Source: JBBQDZ01 sp038237515 | GTDB taxonomy: Bacteria > Actinomycetota > Thermoleophilia > Gaiellales > Gaiellaceae | NCBI GenBank assembly: GCA_038237515.1 | Contig: JBBRYP010000010.1 | Location: 1-64,000, forward strand | DNA: 64,000 nucleotides | Reading direction: 5' to 3' | The notes under the pieces: generated by a model | Seen by the model: only the letters and a program-made list of their open reading frames with translations | The model's database searches: none | Told to the model about the DNA's origin: nothing | Shown here: piece after piece, positions 42,624-50,961 of the stretch | How positions within the stretch are numbered: position 1 is the stretch's first letter | Layout of the letters: every line of letters starts with the position of its first letter | Program-made: the position numbers and the translations under genes

Positions 42624-43183
42624 CCGTCAGCCGCGAGACCTTCTTCGAGATCATGGCGTCGTTCCCCTCGGGAGTCGCGATCGTGACGACACTCGACGAC
42701 GAGTGCCGGCCGAGGGGCCTGACGACGACCGCGGTCGCCTCGGTTTCGGCGCACCCCCCGCTCCTCCTCGTGTGCGTCGATCTCGCCAGCCGGACGCTCC
42801 CCGCCCTACGAGCCCGCCGGCGCTTCGTCGTCAACTTCATGCGCGAAGGGCGCAGTGAACTCTGCCTGCGCTTCGCCTCGAAGGCCGCCGAGAAATTCGA
42901 GGGCGTCGCCTGGAGCCCCACCGACTCAGGACTGCCGCTCCTGAGAGGCGACGCCCTGGCGTGGGCCGAATGCGAGACCGTCGAGGAGCTCGAGACGGGG
43001 GATCACGTCATCCTGCTCGCGACCGTCGCCGCCGGCGGCGGCCCGGCCGACGAGGGGACGCCGCTTCTCTACTACCGCCGGTCGTGGGGCGTCTGGGCGC
43101 CGGTAGTGGAGGACGAGCGCGAGGCCGTCCCCTCCCAGGAGGTCAGCGCGCGAGATCTGCGCTGGCAGGGCGTCGAGCTGTAG
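42620..43183 (+). CDS. Flavin reductase (HpaC/DIM6-NTAB family)
   Basis: This 187-residue flavin reductase has the family core FFEIMASFPSGVAIVTTLDDECRPRGLTTTAVASVSAHPPLLLVCVD and the loop RRRFVVNFMREGRSELCLRFA. It would supply reduced FMN or FAD to a partner monooxygenase, probably one of the LLM-type enzymes at 43503 or 49241. The GTG start overlaps the stop of the upstream oxidoreductase. Confidence 0.9.
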   Translation: MTVSRETFFEIMASFPSGVAIVTTLDDECRPRGLTTTAVASVSAHPPLLLVCVDLASRTLPALRARRRFVVNFMREGRSELCLRFASKAAEKFEGVAWSPTDSGLPLLRGDALAWAECETVEELETGDHVILLATVAAGGGPADEGTPLLYYRRSWGVWAPVVEDEREAVPSQEVSARDLRWQGVEL

Positions 43184-43190
43184 GCGCTCC

Positions 43191-43331
43191 TTACGTCGAC
43201 GGGGAAGGCTGCTGCTTCGCGGCGAGCTCGGCCTTGATCCGCTCGATGTGGCCATGCAGCTCGCGCATCCGCGTCTGCCGCGCCGCTCGCCACGCCCGGA
43301 ACTCCTCAGGAGTCCACTTCTTCGGTTTCAT
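43191..43331 (-). CDS. 46-residue charged protein (unknown)
   Basis: A 46-codon frame starts MKPKKWTPEEFRAWRAARQ and continues as one amphipathic helix (RELHGHIERIKAELAA). GAGGGGGACGG precedes the ATG. The ATG overlaps the stop of another short frame by one base. Regular charge spacing and coupling suggest a real gene. No family is known to me; the composition suits a small coiled-coil or nucleic-acid-associated protein. Confidence 0.6.
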   Translation of the reverse strand: MKPKKWTPEEFRAWRAARQTRMRELHGHIERIKAELAAKQQPSPST

Positions 43332-43453
43332 CACCGTCCCCCTCGTAGCCTCTCAGGATGGCCAAGGATCTGCTGCGTGTCCGAACCGATGTCGGCGAGC
43401 GCGCCCATCACCGCCAGCACCTCGCCGCGATAGATGCCCTGTTCCTCGTCCAC
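43331..43453 (-). CDS. 40-residue protein, possibly frameshifted
   Basis: A 40-codon frame from a GTG at 43453 encodes VDEEQGIYRGEVLAVMGALA and onward, ending one base into the next small gene. If one G were removed from the GGCC near 43361, the frame would continue as ILAILRGYEGDGDETEEVDS. This acidic tail looks more protein-like than the present ending. Either a sequencing indel or a genuine frameshift is possible. Function is unknown. Confidence 0.45.
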   Translation of the reverse strand: MDEEQGIYRGEVLAVMGALADIGSDTQQILGHPERLRGGR

Positions 43454-43502
43454 CCGGCCAGGTTGCCTGGGATCGACCCGAGGCGCAAGGTGCCGTTCAG
43501 GC

Positions 43503-44594
43503 CTACGCCGAAACCGCCTCGGCCTTCCGTGACGCCTGCTTGAAGTGCGGGATCACGCGGTGGGCGAACAGTTCCTGGTTCTTGATCGCCTGCCAGTGCT
43601 CGGCGCCGCCCGGATTGACCGTGATCGAGATCTCGGTGAGGCCCTCGCAGCGCTCGCGCACTGCCTCGATCCGCTCGATCACCTCCGCCGGGGTGCCGAC
43701 CCAGACGAGGTCGCCCTCGATCATCTCCTCGTAGGGCGTCTCGGCGAGCTTCTCGAGGATGCCGGCGGCGTAGAAGCCGTAACCAGCCGCATTCAGCTCC
43801 TCGGCGGCAGGCTGGTCGTGCTCGACGAGCGGCGAGGCGTTGCCGGCGAGGAATCCCTTCATGCCCTCCTCGGCCTCGCGGCGGGCCGTGTCGCGATCCT
43901 CGTCGAGGTAGGCGGCGTGAATCCAGACGATGTCAGGCTCGTTGCCATGCTCGCGGCAGGTGGCCCGGTAGAGGTCGAGCTGCTCGCGCAGCGCCTCGTA
44001 GGGCAGTAGCGGCGGCACGACCATTCCCCAGCCGCGCTCGCCGGCCAGGACGTAGGTCGAGTCGCTCGTGCCGCCGAGGAAGACCCGGAAGCGGCGGCCA
44101 CCGGCAGGGCGAGGCACGATGCCGGAGTCCCACACGTTCCAGAACTCGCCCTCGTGGGAGAAGCGCTCCTCCGTGAAGAGCGCCTTCCAGAGGATCTCCA
44201 TTGCCTCGTCGTAACGCCCCCGCGTCTCGCGCAGGGCGACGCCGGCGCGGGCCGGCACCCACCCGTGGCCCCGGCCGAAGCCGAACTCGTACCGGCCGCC
44301 GGTGAGAATGTCCGCGGCCGCGATTCTCGAGGCGAGCACCATCGGGTTGTGGTAGGGCAGGACGTGGACGAGCGTGCGGAAGTTGATGCTCTTCGTGCGC
44401 TGAGCGGCCGCCGCGAAGAAGGCCATCGGGTCGGGCGAGGCCGAGAACTTGGGGAAGAAGAAGTGCTCGACGATCGCGTAAGCGTCGTAGCCGAGACGGT
44501 CGGCGTTGACGACCTGCTCCATCGTCTCCGCGTAGAGCTGCTCCACGGACTTGCCGGGCCAGCTCTGCATCTCCGAGTAGATCGAGAACTTCAT
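43503..44594 (-). CDS. LLM-class flavin-dependent oxidoreductase (luciferase-like)
   Basis: This 363-residue protein of the bacterial luciferase fold shows YDAYAIVEHFFFPKFSASPDP near the N-terminus, RTLVHVLPYHNPMVLASRIAAADILTGGRYEFGFGRG and FRVFLGGTSDSTYVLAGERGWGM. It uses reduced FMN or F420 to oxidise an organic substrate. It overlaps the isopropylmalate-synthase-like gene by 4 bases (ATGA) and is the last of a three-gene operon with an M24 hydrolase. Confidence 0.9.
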   Translation of the reverse strand: MKFSIYSEMQSWPGKSVEQLYAETMEQVVNADRLGYDAYAIVEHFFFPKFSASPDPMAFFAAAAQRTKSINFRTLVHVLPYHNPMVLASRIAAADILTGGRYEFGFGRGHGWVPARAGVALRETRGRYDEAMEILWKALFTEERFSHEGEFWNVWDSGIVPRPAGGRRFRVFLGGTSDSTYVLAGERGWGMVVPPLLPYEALREQLDLYRATCREHGNEPDIVWIHAAYLDEDRDTARREAEEGMKGFLAGNASPLVEHDQPAAEELNAAGYGFYAAGILEKLAETPYEEMIEGDLVWVGTPAEVIERIEAVRERCEGLTEISITVNPGGAEHWQAIKNQELFAHRVIPHFKQASRKAEAVSA

Positions 44595-45772
44595 CGTCTC
44601 TCCTCCGGTCGTTCTGCGCCGATCATCCCACGGAACTCCTCGTCGGAGACGAGCCCCCGCTTCCTGGTTCCGAGCGCCTTGACCTCGGCGAGCAGCACGG
44701 CGCGCCGTTCGTCCGGAACCTCGAGGCCGAGCTCCTCGAGCTTGATCCGGATCGAGTCGAGACCGCTCTTCTTGCCGAGCACGATCCTCCGTTCCGCGGC
44801 GACGAGCTGTGAGGAGAAAGGCTCGATGGAGGAAGGTTCGTGGAACTGGCTGGCGACGGCCCCGCTCTCGCGGACGAACAGATTCTCGCCGACGACCGCC
44901 TTCCACGGCTCGAGGTCGTACGAGGAGAGCTTGCGGACGAGCGTGGACAGCTCCCGAGCCCGATCGAGCCGGAGCCCCGTCCCGACGCCGTAGAGCGCGC
45001 GCAACGCCAGCGCGATCTCGACGAGGTCGGCGTTCCCGGCCCGCTCGCCCATGCCGTTGACCGTGCCGTGGACGAAGGCGGCGCCCGCCCGAACGGCTGC
45101 GACGGCGGCGGCGGTGGCGAGGCCGAAGTCGTCGTGGCCGTGGAAGTGGACGGGGACGCCCGGGCCGACCCACTCGACCGTGCGCCCGACGAGCTCTGCC
45201 ACCGCCTCCGGCGCGGCGACGCCGAGCGTGTCGACGACGACCACCTCGCGCGCCCCGGCCTCGACCGCCTCCTTGTAGACCCGCTCGTAGAACCACGGGT
45301 CGGCCCGCGTGGAGTCGACCCCGAAGAAGGCGGCGCGGATGCCGTGGCTCGCGGCGAATCGCATCGCCGAGCGGATGCGCTCGAGCATCTTCTCCCGCGT
45401 GACACCGAGCGCCGAGAGCTTCAGATCCGAGATGGGAGACTCGATCACGGAGGCCCCGACTCCCAGCTCCACGAGCGCCTCGAGGTCGGCGGGGACAGCG
45501 CGTGAGAAGCCCCAGACCTCCGCTGTCAAGCCCGCCTCGGCGACGAGCCGAACGGCGTCCCAGTCATCCTGGGAGACGCGCGGGAATCCCGCCTCGATCC
45601 GATCGACGCCCGCTCCGTCGAGGGCGCGTGCGATCTGCAGCTTGTCGTGCGGCGAGAGAACGACTCCGACCGTCTGCTCGCCGTCGCGCAGGGTCGTGTC
45701 GTAGAGGCCGACAGTGCCGCCGAGGGCATGCCGGTCGTTGATCCCCCCGGTCCAGATCCCGTCGCCGCTCAC
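44591..45772 (-). CDS. 2-isopropylmalate/homocitrate synthase-family (DRE-TIM) enzyme
   Basis: This 393-residue barrel enzyme starts at GTG. Its active-site motif LYDTTLRDGEQTVGV holds the catalytic Arg, Asp and Glu. PVHFHGHDDFGLATA carries the metal-binding histidines, and VNGMGERAGNADL is the family's glycine loop. It lacks the C-terminal regulatory domain of LeuA (about 130 residues) and so resembles homocitrate, citramalate or NifV-like synthases. It condenses acetyl-CoA with a 2-keto acid, or runs a related retro-aldol step. It overlaps both neighbours by 4 bases. Confidence 0.87.
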   Translation of the reverse strand: MSGDGIWTGGINDRHALGGTVGLYDTTLRDGEQTVGVVLSPHDKLQIARALDGAGVDRIEAGFPRVSQDDWDAVRLVAEAGLTAEVWGFSRAVPADLEALVELGVGASVIESPISDLKLSALGVTREKMLERIRSAMRFAASHGIRAAFFGVDSTRADPWFYERVYKEAVEAGAREVVVVDTLGVAAPEAVAELVGRTVEWVGPGVPVHFHGHDDFGLATAAAVAAVRAGAAFVHGTVNGMGERAGNADLVEIALALRALYGVGTGLRLDRARELSTLVRKLSSYDLEPWKAVVGENLFVRESGAVASQFHEPSSIEPFSSQLVAAERRIVLGKKSGLDSIRIKLEELGLEVPDERRAVLLAEVKALGTRKRGLVSDEEFRGMIGAERPEERR

Positions 45773-46920
45773 CGGAAGTCGTCCGGGAACGAGCAGAGCT
45801 TCTCCGGGCCTGCGGCCGTGATCAGGTAGTTGTCCTCGAGGCGGAGCCCTCCTCCGCCCTCCCAGTAGATGCCCGGCTCGATCGCGAGCACCATGCCGGC
45901 CTCGATCGTGCCGGCGCCGGCCTGATGGGCGTAGGGCGGCTCGTGGGCGCGCGCGCCGACGCCGTGGGCGATCGGGTGGGAGGGCTGACCGGGGTAGCCC
46001 GCGCGCTCGATGCCGTCGCGGACGAGCCGGTCGAGCTCCGGAAGGCTCGCGCCAGGGCGGCAGTGGTCGACGGCGGCCGAGTAGATCTCGAGGAGCTGGT
46101 CGAGGAGCCGGTCGTAGCGCGGGTCGAGCTCCCCCGGGCAGAGGTTCTTCGTGAGGTCGCACCAGTAGCCGTCGGCGCAGACCCAGATCTCGAGAAGGGT
46201 CGGCTCGTGCTCCTGGATCGGCCGGTCGCCGGTCGAGGTGAACGTCCGGATGCCGGGGCCCGACCAGACGAGCGAGAAGCCGTGCGCGAGCTCGACGTCG
46301 CCCTCGTAGCCGGTGCCGTGCGCGTGCACGAACCCGTTCCACATCGCCCCGACCTCGCTCTCCTTCATCCCGGGGCGGAGGTGCTGCTTGCAGTGCTCCA
46401 TCGCGCCGGCGGCGATCGCGTTCGTGAGGCGCATCCGCTCGACCTCCTGGTCGGTCTTGATCGCCCGCGCGGCGGCGAGGCAGGGGGTCGCGTCGCCCGC
46501 GCCGGGAAAGGCATCGAACCAGGCGCGCGTGAAGGTCGTCGGCTCGCCGACCATGCGGTCGGCCGCCTGCGTCCCCAGCGAGAGCTCGAGCCCGACGCGC
46601 TCGTAGTCCCGCGCCGCCTCGAGCGCGAGCTCGAGCGTGCGGGCGGTGGGCGGGCGCGGATCGCTCTCGTCGTAGCCTTTCAGGTAACGGACATCCTGTG
46701 TCCACGCGGTGCGCGCGGCATCGTCTGCAGAAGCCTCGAGGCAGACGAGGATCGGCTCACCCTCCCGCGGGAAGACGGCCGCGTCGTAACCCTTCATCCC
46801 CCAGAAGTTCGTCAGGTAGAGAACGTTGTCGGGGGCCCGCGCGACGATCGCGTCGAGGTCGTGCTCGGCCATGAGCTTGCGAACGCGATCGAGCTTCGCG
46901 TCGTCCCGCGGCCAGGTCAT
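45769..46920 (-). CDS. M24 metallopeptidase/prolidase-like hydrolase (metal site retained)
   Basis: This 383-residue M24 protein keeps most ligands: E in LLEIWVCADGYWCDLT at the first Asp position, D at the second, H in AHGVGARAHEPP, E in LAIEPGIY and E in LRLEDNYLIT. Use of Glu for the first Asp is a conservative change. It probably hydrolyses an Xaa-Pro-like or amide bond. It is the first gene of an operon with the synthase-like and LLM genes. The ATG at 46920 is chosen; the longer frame upstream is proline/serine-rich and unlikely. Confidence 0.85.
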   Translation of the reverse strand: MTWPRDDAKLDRVRKLMAEHDLDAIVARAPDNVLYLTNFWGMKGYDAAVFPREGEPILVCLEASADDAARTAWTQDVRYLKGYDESDPRPPTARTLELALEAARDYERVGLELSLGTQAADRMVGEPTTFTRAWFDAFPGAGDATPCLAAARAIKTDQEVERMRLTNAIAAGAMEHCKQHLRPGMKESEVGAMWNGFVHAHGTGYEGDVELAHGFSLVWSGPGIRTFTSTGDRPIQEHEPTLLEIWVCADGYWCDLTKNLCPGELDPRYDRLLDQLLEIYSAAVDHCRPGASLPELDRLVRDGIERAGYPGQPSHPIAHGVGARAHEPPYAHQAGAGTIEAGMVLAIEPGIYWEGGGGLRLEDNYLITAAGPEKLCSFPDDFR

Positions 46921-47002
46921 GTGGCACTTTCGGTGCGGAATCGGTGCAGAGGCGTGCGGGCTTCGCCGGTATCGTCGGTGGCTCGAGGGAGGCGGGTGAG
47001 AT

Positions 47003-47019
47003 CCCCACCCAGGGTGGGG
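47003..47019 (-). terminator. Small GC hairpin after the FAH-family gene
   Basis: CCCCACCC and GGGTGGGG face each other across a single base about 25 bases beyond the stop at 47045, before the next gene at 46920. It marks the likely end of the operon that begins at 50272. No U-tract follows. Confidence 0.4.
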
Positions 47020-47044
47020 GGTGTGGCTGTTCGGGCCCGACCCG

Positions 47045-47911
47045 TCACCACCGGACACGAGGAGGAGCCGGCTCGCCGTGCGCCTCCTCCCACGCGACGA
47101 CGGGGTTTCGCAGGACGCCGATTCGCTCGATCTCGCACTCCATCACGTCGCCGGGCTTCAGGTAGAGGGACGCTGGATCGTCCGAGAAGCCCGCGACGCC
47201 TGAAACGGTCCCAGTCGACACGACGTCACCGGCGCTGTACCCGAGCGGCGAGTAGTGGGAGAGGATCTCCGGGATCGTCACCGACATGTTCCCCGAGTGC
47301 GAGGTCTGCCTGCTCTCGCCGTTGACGCGCAACTCCATCTGCAGGTCGTGCGGGTCCGGGATCTCGTCCGGGGTCACGATCCACGGCCCGAGTGGGCAGA
47401 ACGTGTCGATCGCCTTGCAGAAGGAGAAGACCCCCGAGTCCATCTCGCGACGCTGGATGTCCCGGGCGGTGATGTCGTTGAAGATCACGTAGCCGCCGAC
47501 GTAGTCCAGCGCCTCCTCGGGGCCGAACCACTTGCCCGGCTTCGAGATCACGACCGCCAGCTCAAGCTCGTAGTCGAGCTCCTCGGTGAGATGCTCGGGG
47601 TACACGACTGGCTCGTCGGGCCCGACGATCGCGTCGACGTTCTGGAAGAAGACGATCCAGGGCGAGATCTTGTGCGACCAGGCCACGTTGCGCGACTCCT
47701 CCTCGTGCTCCCGGAAGTTGCCGGCGGTGTGGAAGAACTTCTTCGGCACGATCGGCGCGCGCAGGCGCACGTCGTCGATCGCGACGCGCTCGCCGGTCTC
47801 CTCCGCGCCGCCGCGCTCGAAGTACTCGCGCATCGTCGGGACGTCGAGCGCGACGATCTCCTCGCGTTCGACGCGGCCCACCCGTCCCTCGTCGAAGGTG
47901 ACGAGCCTCAT
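47045..47911 (-). CDS. Fumarylacetoacetate hydrolase-family protein
   Basis: This 288-residue protein has the C-terminal FAH fold. The metal-binding acids are seen in LDYELELAVVISKPGKW and YVGGYVIFNDITARDIQ, and the family's catalytic segment appears in WIVTPDEIPDPHDLQMELRVNGE. Members include hydratases, decarboxylases and acylpyruvases of aromatic and sugar-acid breakdown. The ATG at 47911 overlaps the stop of a 44-codon gene (ATGA). It is the last gene of its operon. Confidence 0.9.
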   Translation of the reverse strand: MRLVTFDEGRVGRVEREEIVALDVPTMREYFERGGAEETGERVAIDDVRLRAPIVPKKFFHTAGNFREHEEESRNVAWSHKISPWIVFFQNVDAIVGPDEPVVYPEHLTEELDYELELAVVISKPGKWFGPEEALDYVGGYVIFNDITARDIQRREMDSGVFSFCKAIDTFCPLGPWIVTPDEIPDPHDLQMELRVNGESRQTSHSGNMSVTIPEILSHYSPLGYSAGDVVSTGTVSGVAGFSDDPASLYLKPGDVMECEIERIGVLRNPVVAWEEAHGEPAPPRVRW

Positions 47912-48042
47912 GCGCAAGCTCCGAACGGGTGCAGTTCCACTCTCTGGACACCCGTCATGAAGGATGCGTCCGATCGCATGAACGTCTTCGCCTCCCCTCC
48001 GTCGACAGCAGGCGGGAAGCCGACGTAGGCGAATCCCTTCAT
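47908..48042 (-). CDS. 44-residue protein coupled on both sides (unknown)
   Basis: An ATG at 48042 overlaps the stop of the M20 gene (ATGA), and its own stop overlaps the ATG of the FAH-family gene (ATGA). The peptide, MKGFAYVGFPPAVDGGEAKT and onward, ends in a Cys two residues from the C-terminus. Exact coupling at both ends argues that it is translated. It could be a small subunit or modulator of one of the flanking enzymes. No family is recognised. Confidence 0.65.
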   Translation of the reverse strand: MKGFAYVGFPPAVDGGEAKTFMRSDASFMTGVQRVELHPFGACA

Positions 48043-49244
48043 CCGGCCACCCCGCAGATCGTCGCGGCCGCCCGCGCGTAGACCTCCGCCGTCTTCACGA
48101 GCCCGTCGATCTCGAGATTCTCTCCGAGCTCGGCATCCGGCAGCCCGCTCGAGGTTCCGTAGTTGAGAGTCGGGATTCCGTACCGCGCCAGGACGGAGGC
48201 GTCCGAGAACCAGCGCGTGACATCCCGCTCCGGCGCCGACCTGAAGACCTCCTCGTGCGCCGCCGCGACGGCCGAGACGAGCGGATGCCCCTCGGCGATC
48301 TCCGCACCGGGCGCCGTCACGTAGATCTCCGCCTCGACACCATCGAGGCCTCGCGCGAACTCGAGTGCCTTCCGGCGAGCATCGACCATTGGCACGTCGG
48401 GCGGCACGCGCAGGTCTAGGAAGAGGTCGGTCCGGTGCGGCGTCCGCGAGACCCGCCAGCCGAAGCCGCCGTCGATCGCCCCGATCCCGGCGACGCCGCG
48501 GACGTCGCCGTAGGACATCTCCTCCTCCCAGCGAGGGAGCCACTCCAGCACCGAATCGAGGACGCTCCGCATCCGCACGATCGAATTCTCCCCGAGCCGG
48601 CCGGCGGAGAAGGCGGTGTGGATGAACGGGCCGCGCGTCGAGAGCCGAAGCCAGAGCGTCCCGAAGTGAGCGAGCACGAGCTTCCCCTCGGTCGGCTCGC
48701 CGAGGATGCACATGTCCGCCGCGCCTCCGTGGGCGACGAGGTAGCGCGAGCCGGCGGCGTAGCCGCGGTACTCGGCGCCCTGCGCCTCGCCCCACTGCGC
48801 CTTCTCGATCTCGCCGGCGACTGCGGCCACGAGCACGTCTCCCCGGAGCCGCACCCCCGCGTCGGCGAGCGAGCGAAGCGCCTCGACGTAACACGCCAGA
48901 GCACCTTTCATGTTCGAGATCCCGAGCCCGTAGATCCGTCCGTCGCGCTCGAAGCCGAGTGGCTGGAAGCCGGGAATTCCCGCGAGCCACAGCTCCCGGC
49001 CGGAGTACGAGGTGTCCATGTGCCCGTTGAACATGAGTGTCGGACCGCCTCCCGACCCCGCCCACGTGCCCAGGACGTTCGCGCGGCCTTCCTCGACCTG
49101 CTGCCACTGCACCGCGAGGCCCATGTCCTCGAGCGTGTGGCGGACGAACTCCGCCATCGCCTGCTCGTCTCCGGTGAAGCTCGAGATCGAGACGGCCTCG
49201 ATCGCGAAGTGCACGAGCCGCTCGCGGTCGATCCGGAGGTTCAC
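48039..49244 (-). CDS. M20-family amidohydrolase with altered metal ligands
   Basis: This 401-residue M20 protein has the H-x-D ligand pair (FNGHMDTSYSG), a GEPTEGK third-ligand segment and a lid-type dimerisation domain. The bridging Asp of the D-M-K-G motif is Asn here (GLGISNMKGALA). The usual general-base pair reads EIE, and the C-terminal His position appears to be Glu (PDAELGENLEIDG). It may bind metal differently or act on an unusual amide. Starts at GTG overlapping the LLM gene stop; overlaps the 44-codon gene downstream. Confidence 0.83.
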   Translation of the reverse strand: MNLRIDRERLVHFAIEAVSISSFTGDEQAMAEFVRHTLEDMGLAVQWQQVEEGRANVLGTWAGSGGGPTLMFNGHMDTSYSGRELWLAGIPGFQPLGFERDGRIYGLGISNMKGALACYVEALRSLADAGVRLRGDVLVAAVAGEIEKAQWGEAQGAEYRGYAAGSRYLVAHGGAADMCILGEPTEGKLVLAHFGTLWLRLSTRGPFIHTAFSAGRLGENSIVRMRSVLDSVLEWLPRWEEEMSYGDVRGVAGIGAIDGGFGWRVSRTPHRTDLFLDLRVPPDVPMVDARRKALEFARGLDGVEAEIYVTAPGAEIAEGHPLVSAVAAAHEEVFRSAPERDVTRWFSDASVLARYGIPTLNYGTSSGLPDAELGENLEIDGLVKTAEVYARAAATICGVAG

Positions 49245-50272
49245 GAGCGGAAGTGCGGCAGCACCCGCTGGCCGAACAACTCGATCTGACGGTGCCGGTT
49301 CGCGCCCCAGAGCTCGAGCATGACGTGCGTGCAGCCGGCGTCCCGGTACTCCTCGATCGCCTCGATGCAGTCGGCCGCGAGCCCGGCGATCGGCTTGCAC
49401 TTGTCGAGGATCTCGTCCGTGACCCTGGCCTTCGCGGCCAGGCGCCCACCCTGCTCCATCGCCTCAGCGATCGGCCGGATCTCCTCCTGGTCGAGCCCGG
49501 CGAGGTCGAGCAACGTGTCCGCCGCGCCGCCGATGTTCTGCACCTTGTTCGCCAGGTACATGCCCGCGATCTCGCGCGCGCCGTCCCGACCCGCGTCGCG
49601 CTCCTCGCCGATCGAGGCGACGATCGTGCAGCCGATGTCGATGTCGCGCGCGACGTTCTCACGGGTGTAGCGGACGAACGCCGGGGTCGTGATCGAGGGA
49701 GTCAGGCAGCCGTCGCCGATCTCGCCGGCAAGCGCCTGCATCTTCGGCGCCGTCGCCGCGACATAGACCGGCGGTACGTCGCGCGGCGTCTCCGCCTCGG
49801 CCCGCAGGGCAGGCACGTCGGCGCTCCACGCCTCCCCTTCGTAGCGGAACTCCTCACCGGAGAGCACGCCTCGCACGATCGCGACGGCGTCCCGCATCGG
49901 CCCGAGCGTCCGCCTGGTCTGCAGCCCGGCGTTGTTCAGGAAGATCTTGGACGTCCCGAATCCGAGAATGAACCGCCCTCGGCCCGCCGCCTCCTGGACG
50001 ACCCGCGCGTCCATCGCGACCTGCACAGGGTGCCGCGTGAACGGCGAGATGATCCCCCAGCCGATCGTGAGCCGACTCGTCTCGCGCGCGATCAGCGCCG
50101 AGACCACGGTCGAGGAGCGCGCTTCCATCCCGTGCTTGCGCCACCAGGGGTAGGCCTCGGCGAGCCAGACGGTGTCCATCCCCGCCCGCTCCATCGCTCG
50201 AGCGCTCGCGAGCATCTCCTCGAGCGGCTCCATCGTGAGCTGCATGACCCCGATCCGGAACGGCGGACTCAC
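49241..50272 (-). CDS. LLM-class F420/FMN-dependent oxidoreductase
   Basis: This 343-residue luciferase-fold protein shows GMDTVWLAEAYPWWRKHGMEARS and LTIGWGIISPFTRHPVQVAMDARVVQEAAGGR-type sequence typical of F420-dependent reductases and hydroxylases. PPVYVAATAPKMQALAGEIGDGCLTPS follows. It is the first gene of an operon with the M20 hydrolase, the 44-residue protein and the FAH-family enzyme. Starts at a GTG. Confidence 0.9.
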   Translation of the reverse strand: MSPPFRIGVMQLTMEPLEEMLASARAMERAGMDTVWLAEAYPWWRKHGMEARSSTVVSALIARETSRLTIGWGIISPFTRHPVQVAMDARVVQEAAGRGRFILGFGTSKIFLNNAGLQTRRTLGPMRDAVAIVRGVLSGEEFRYEGEAWSADVPALRAEAETPRDVPPVYVAATAPKMQALAGEIGDGCLTPSITTPAFVRYTRENVARDIDIGCTIVASIGEERDAGRDGAREIAGMYLANKVQNIGGAADTLLDLAGLDQEEIRPIAEAMEQGGRLAAKARVTDEILDKCKPIAGLAADCIEAIEEYRDAGCTHVMLELWGANRHRQIELFGQRVLPHFRS

Positions 50273-50312
50273 CGCCCCGATCCTCTCACAGAGCGCTCAG
50301 TGGATCGCCCAC

Positions 50313-50621
50313 TCAGCAGCCGGTCGCGAGGGCGAGTGCCTCGCACACCTGCGTCATGCGTTGCGCGGACAGGTGGCAGATCCGCTCGACGAAGAAGCCC
50401 TTCGGAATCAGCGTCAGGTTGTCGAGGCTCAGGACGGATTCGGTCGGCATGCCGTCTTCCCGACCGATCGCGACTTCCGTGGGTATCCCGCGCGCAGTGC
50501 GCGATGCCGGGACGGCATGAACCGAATGAAGGACGGAAACCGCTGGTTGGCGCGTCAGGACGAGGTGTGGGCGCCGGCCGACGTTCGGGCGCTCGACCCA
50601 CCAGATCTCGCCGCGGTTCAC
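50313..50621 (-). CDS. MazF/PemK-type mRNA endonuclease toxin
   Basis: This 102-residue protein starts MNRGEIWWVERPNVGRRPHLVLTR, the MazF opening with conserved Gly-Glu-Ile-Trp and Arg-Pro. ESVLSLDNLTLIPKGFF and a C-terminal helix complete the fold. MazF toxins cut mRNA at short sequences. It overlaps the RHH antitoxin gene by 4 bases. Confidence 0.88.
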   Translation of the reverse strand: MNRGEIWWVERPNVGRRPHLVLTRQPAVSVLHSVHAVPASRTARGIPTEVAIGREDGMPTESVLSLDNLTLIPKGFFVERICHLSAQRMTQVCEALALATGC

Positions 50622-50866
50622 CAGGGCTCGGCGCGAATCGATTCGAGGGCGGAAGCCTCGGCCCAGGCATCGAGCTCCCCGGGCGGAATCCTCGTGTACC
50701 CCTCGACGATGGCGCGGTCGATCGCAGCCTCGCGATCGGAAGCCAGGTCGCGCTCGATTGCCCTGCGGATCAGATCGGAGCGCGACCGCCCCGTCTTCGC
50801 CGCCCGCTGATCGAGCAGAGCAAGCAGTTCATCGGAAAGCTGAACGAGAGTCTGCCGCCGTGCCAT
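50618..50866 (-). CDS. Ribbon-helix-helix antitoxin partner of MazF
   Basis: This 82-residue protein has an RHH N-terminus (RQTLVQLSDELLALLDQRAAKTGRSRSDLIRRAIERDL) and an acidic C-terminal tail likely to bind the toxin. The gene order and 4-base overlap fit a MazEF-type module with an RHH antitoxin in place of the AbrB-like MazE, as is frequent in actinobacteria. Confidence 0.85.
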   Translation of the reverse strand: MARRQTLVQLSDELLALLDQRAAKTGRSRSDLIRRAIERDLASDREAAIDRAIVEGYTRIPPGELDAWAEASALESIRAEPW

Positions 50867-50961
50867 CCTCTGCCATATCCTAGCATATGGTCAAGGGCAG
50901 CCATGGCCGGGCACGGCTCAAGCCGCCCGCCCGCGCAGAGAATGAACCGGGGGAACTGTCC

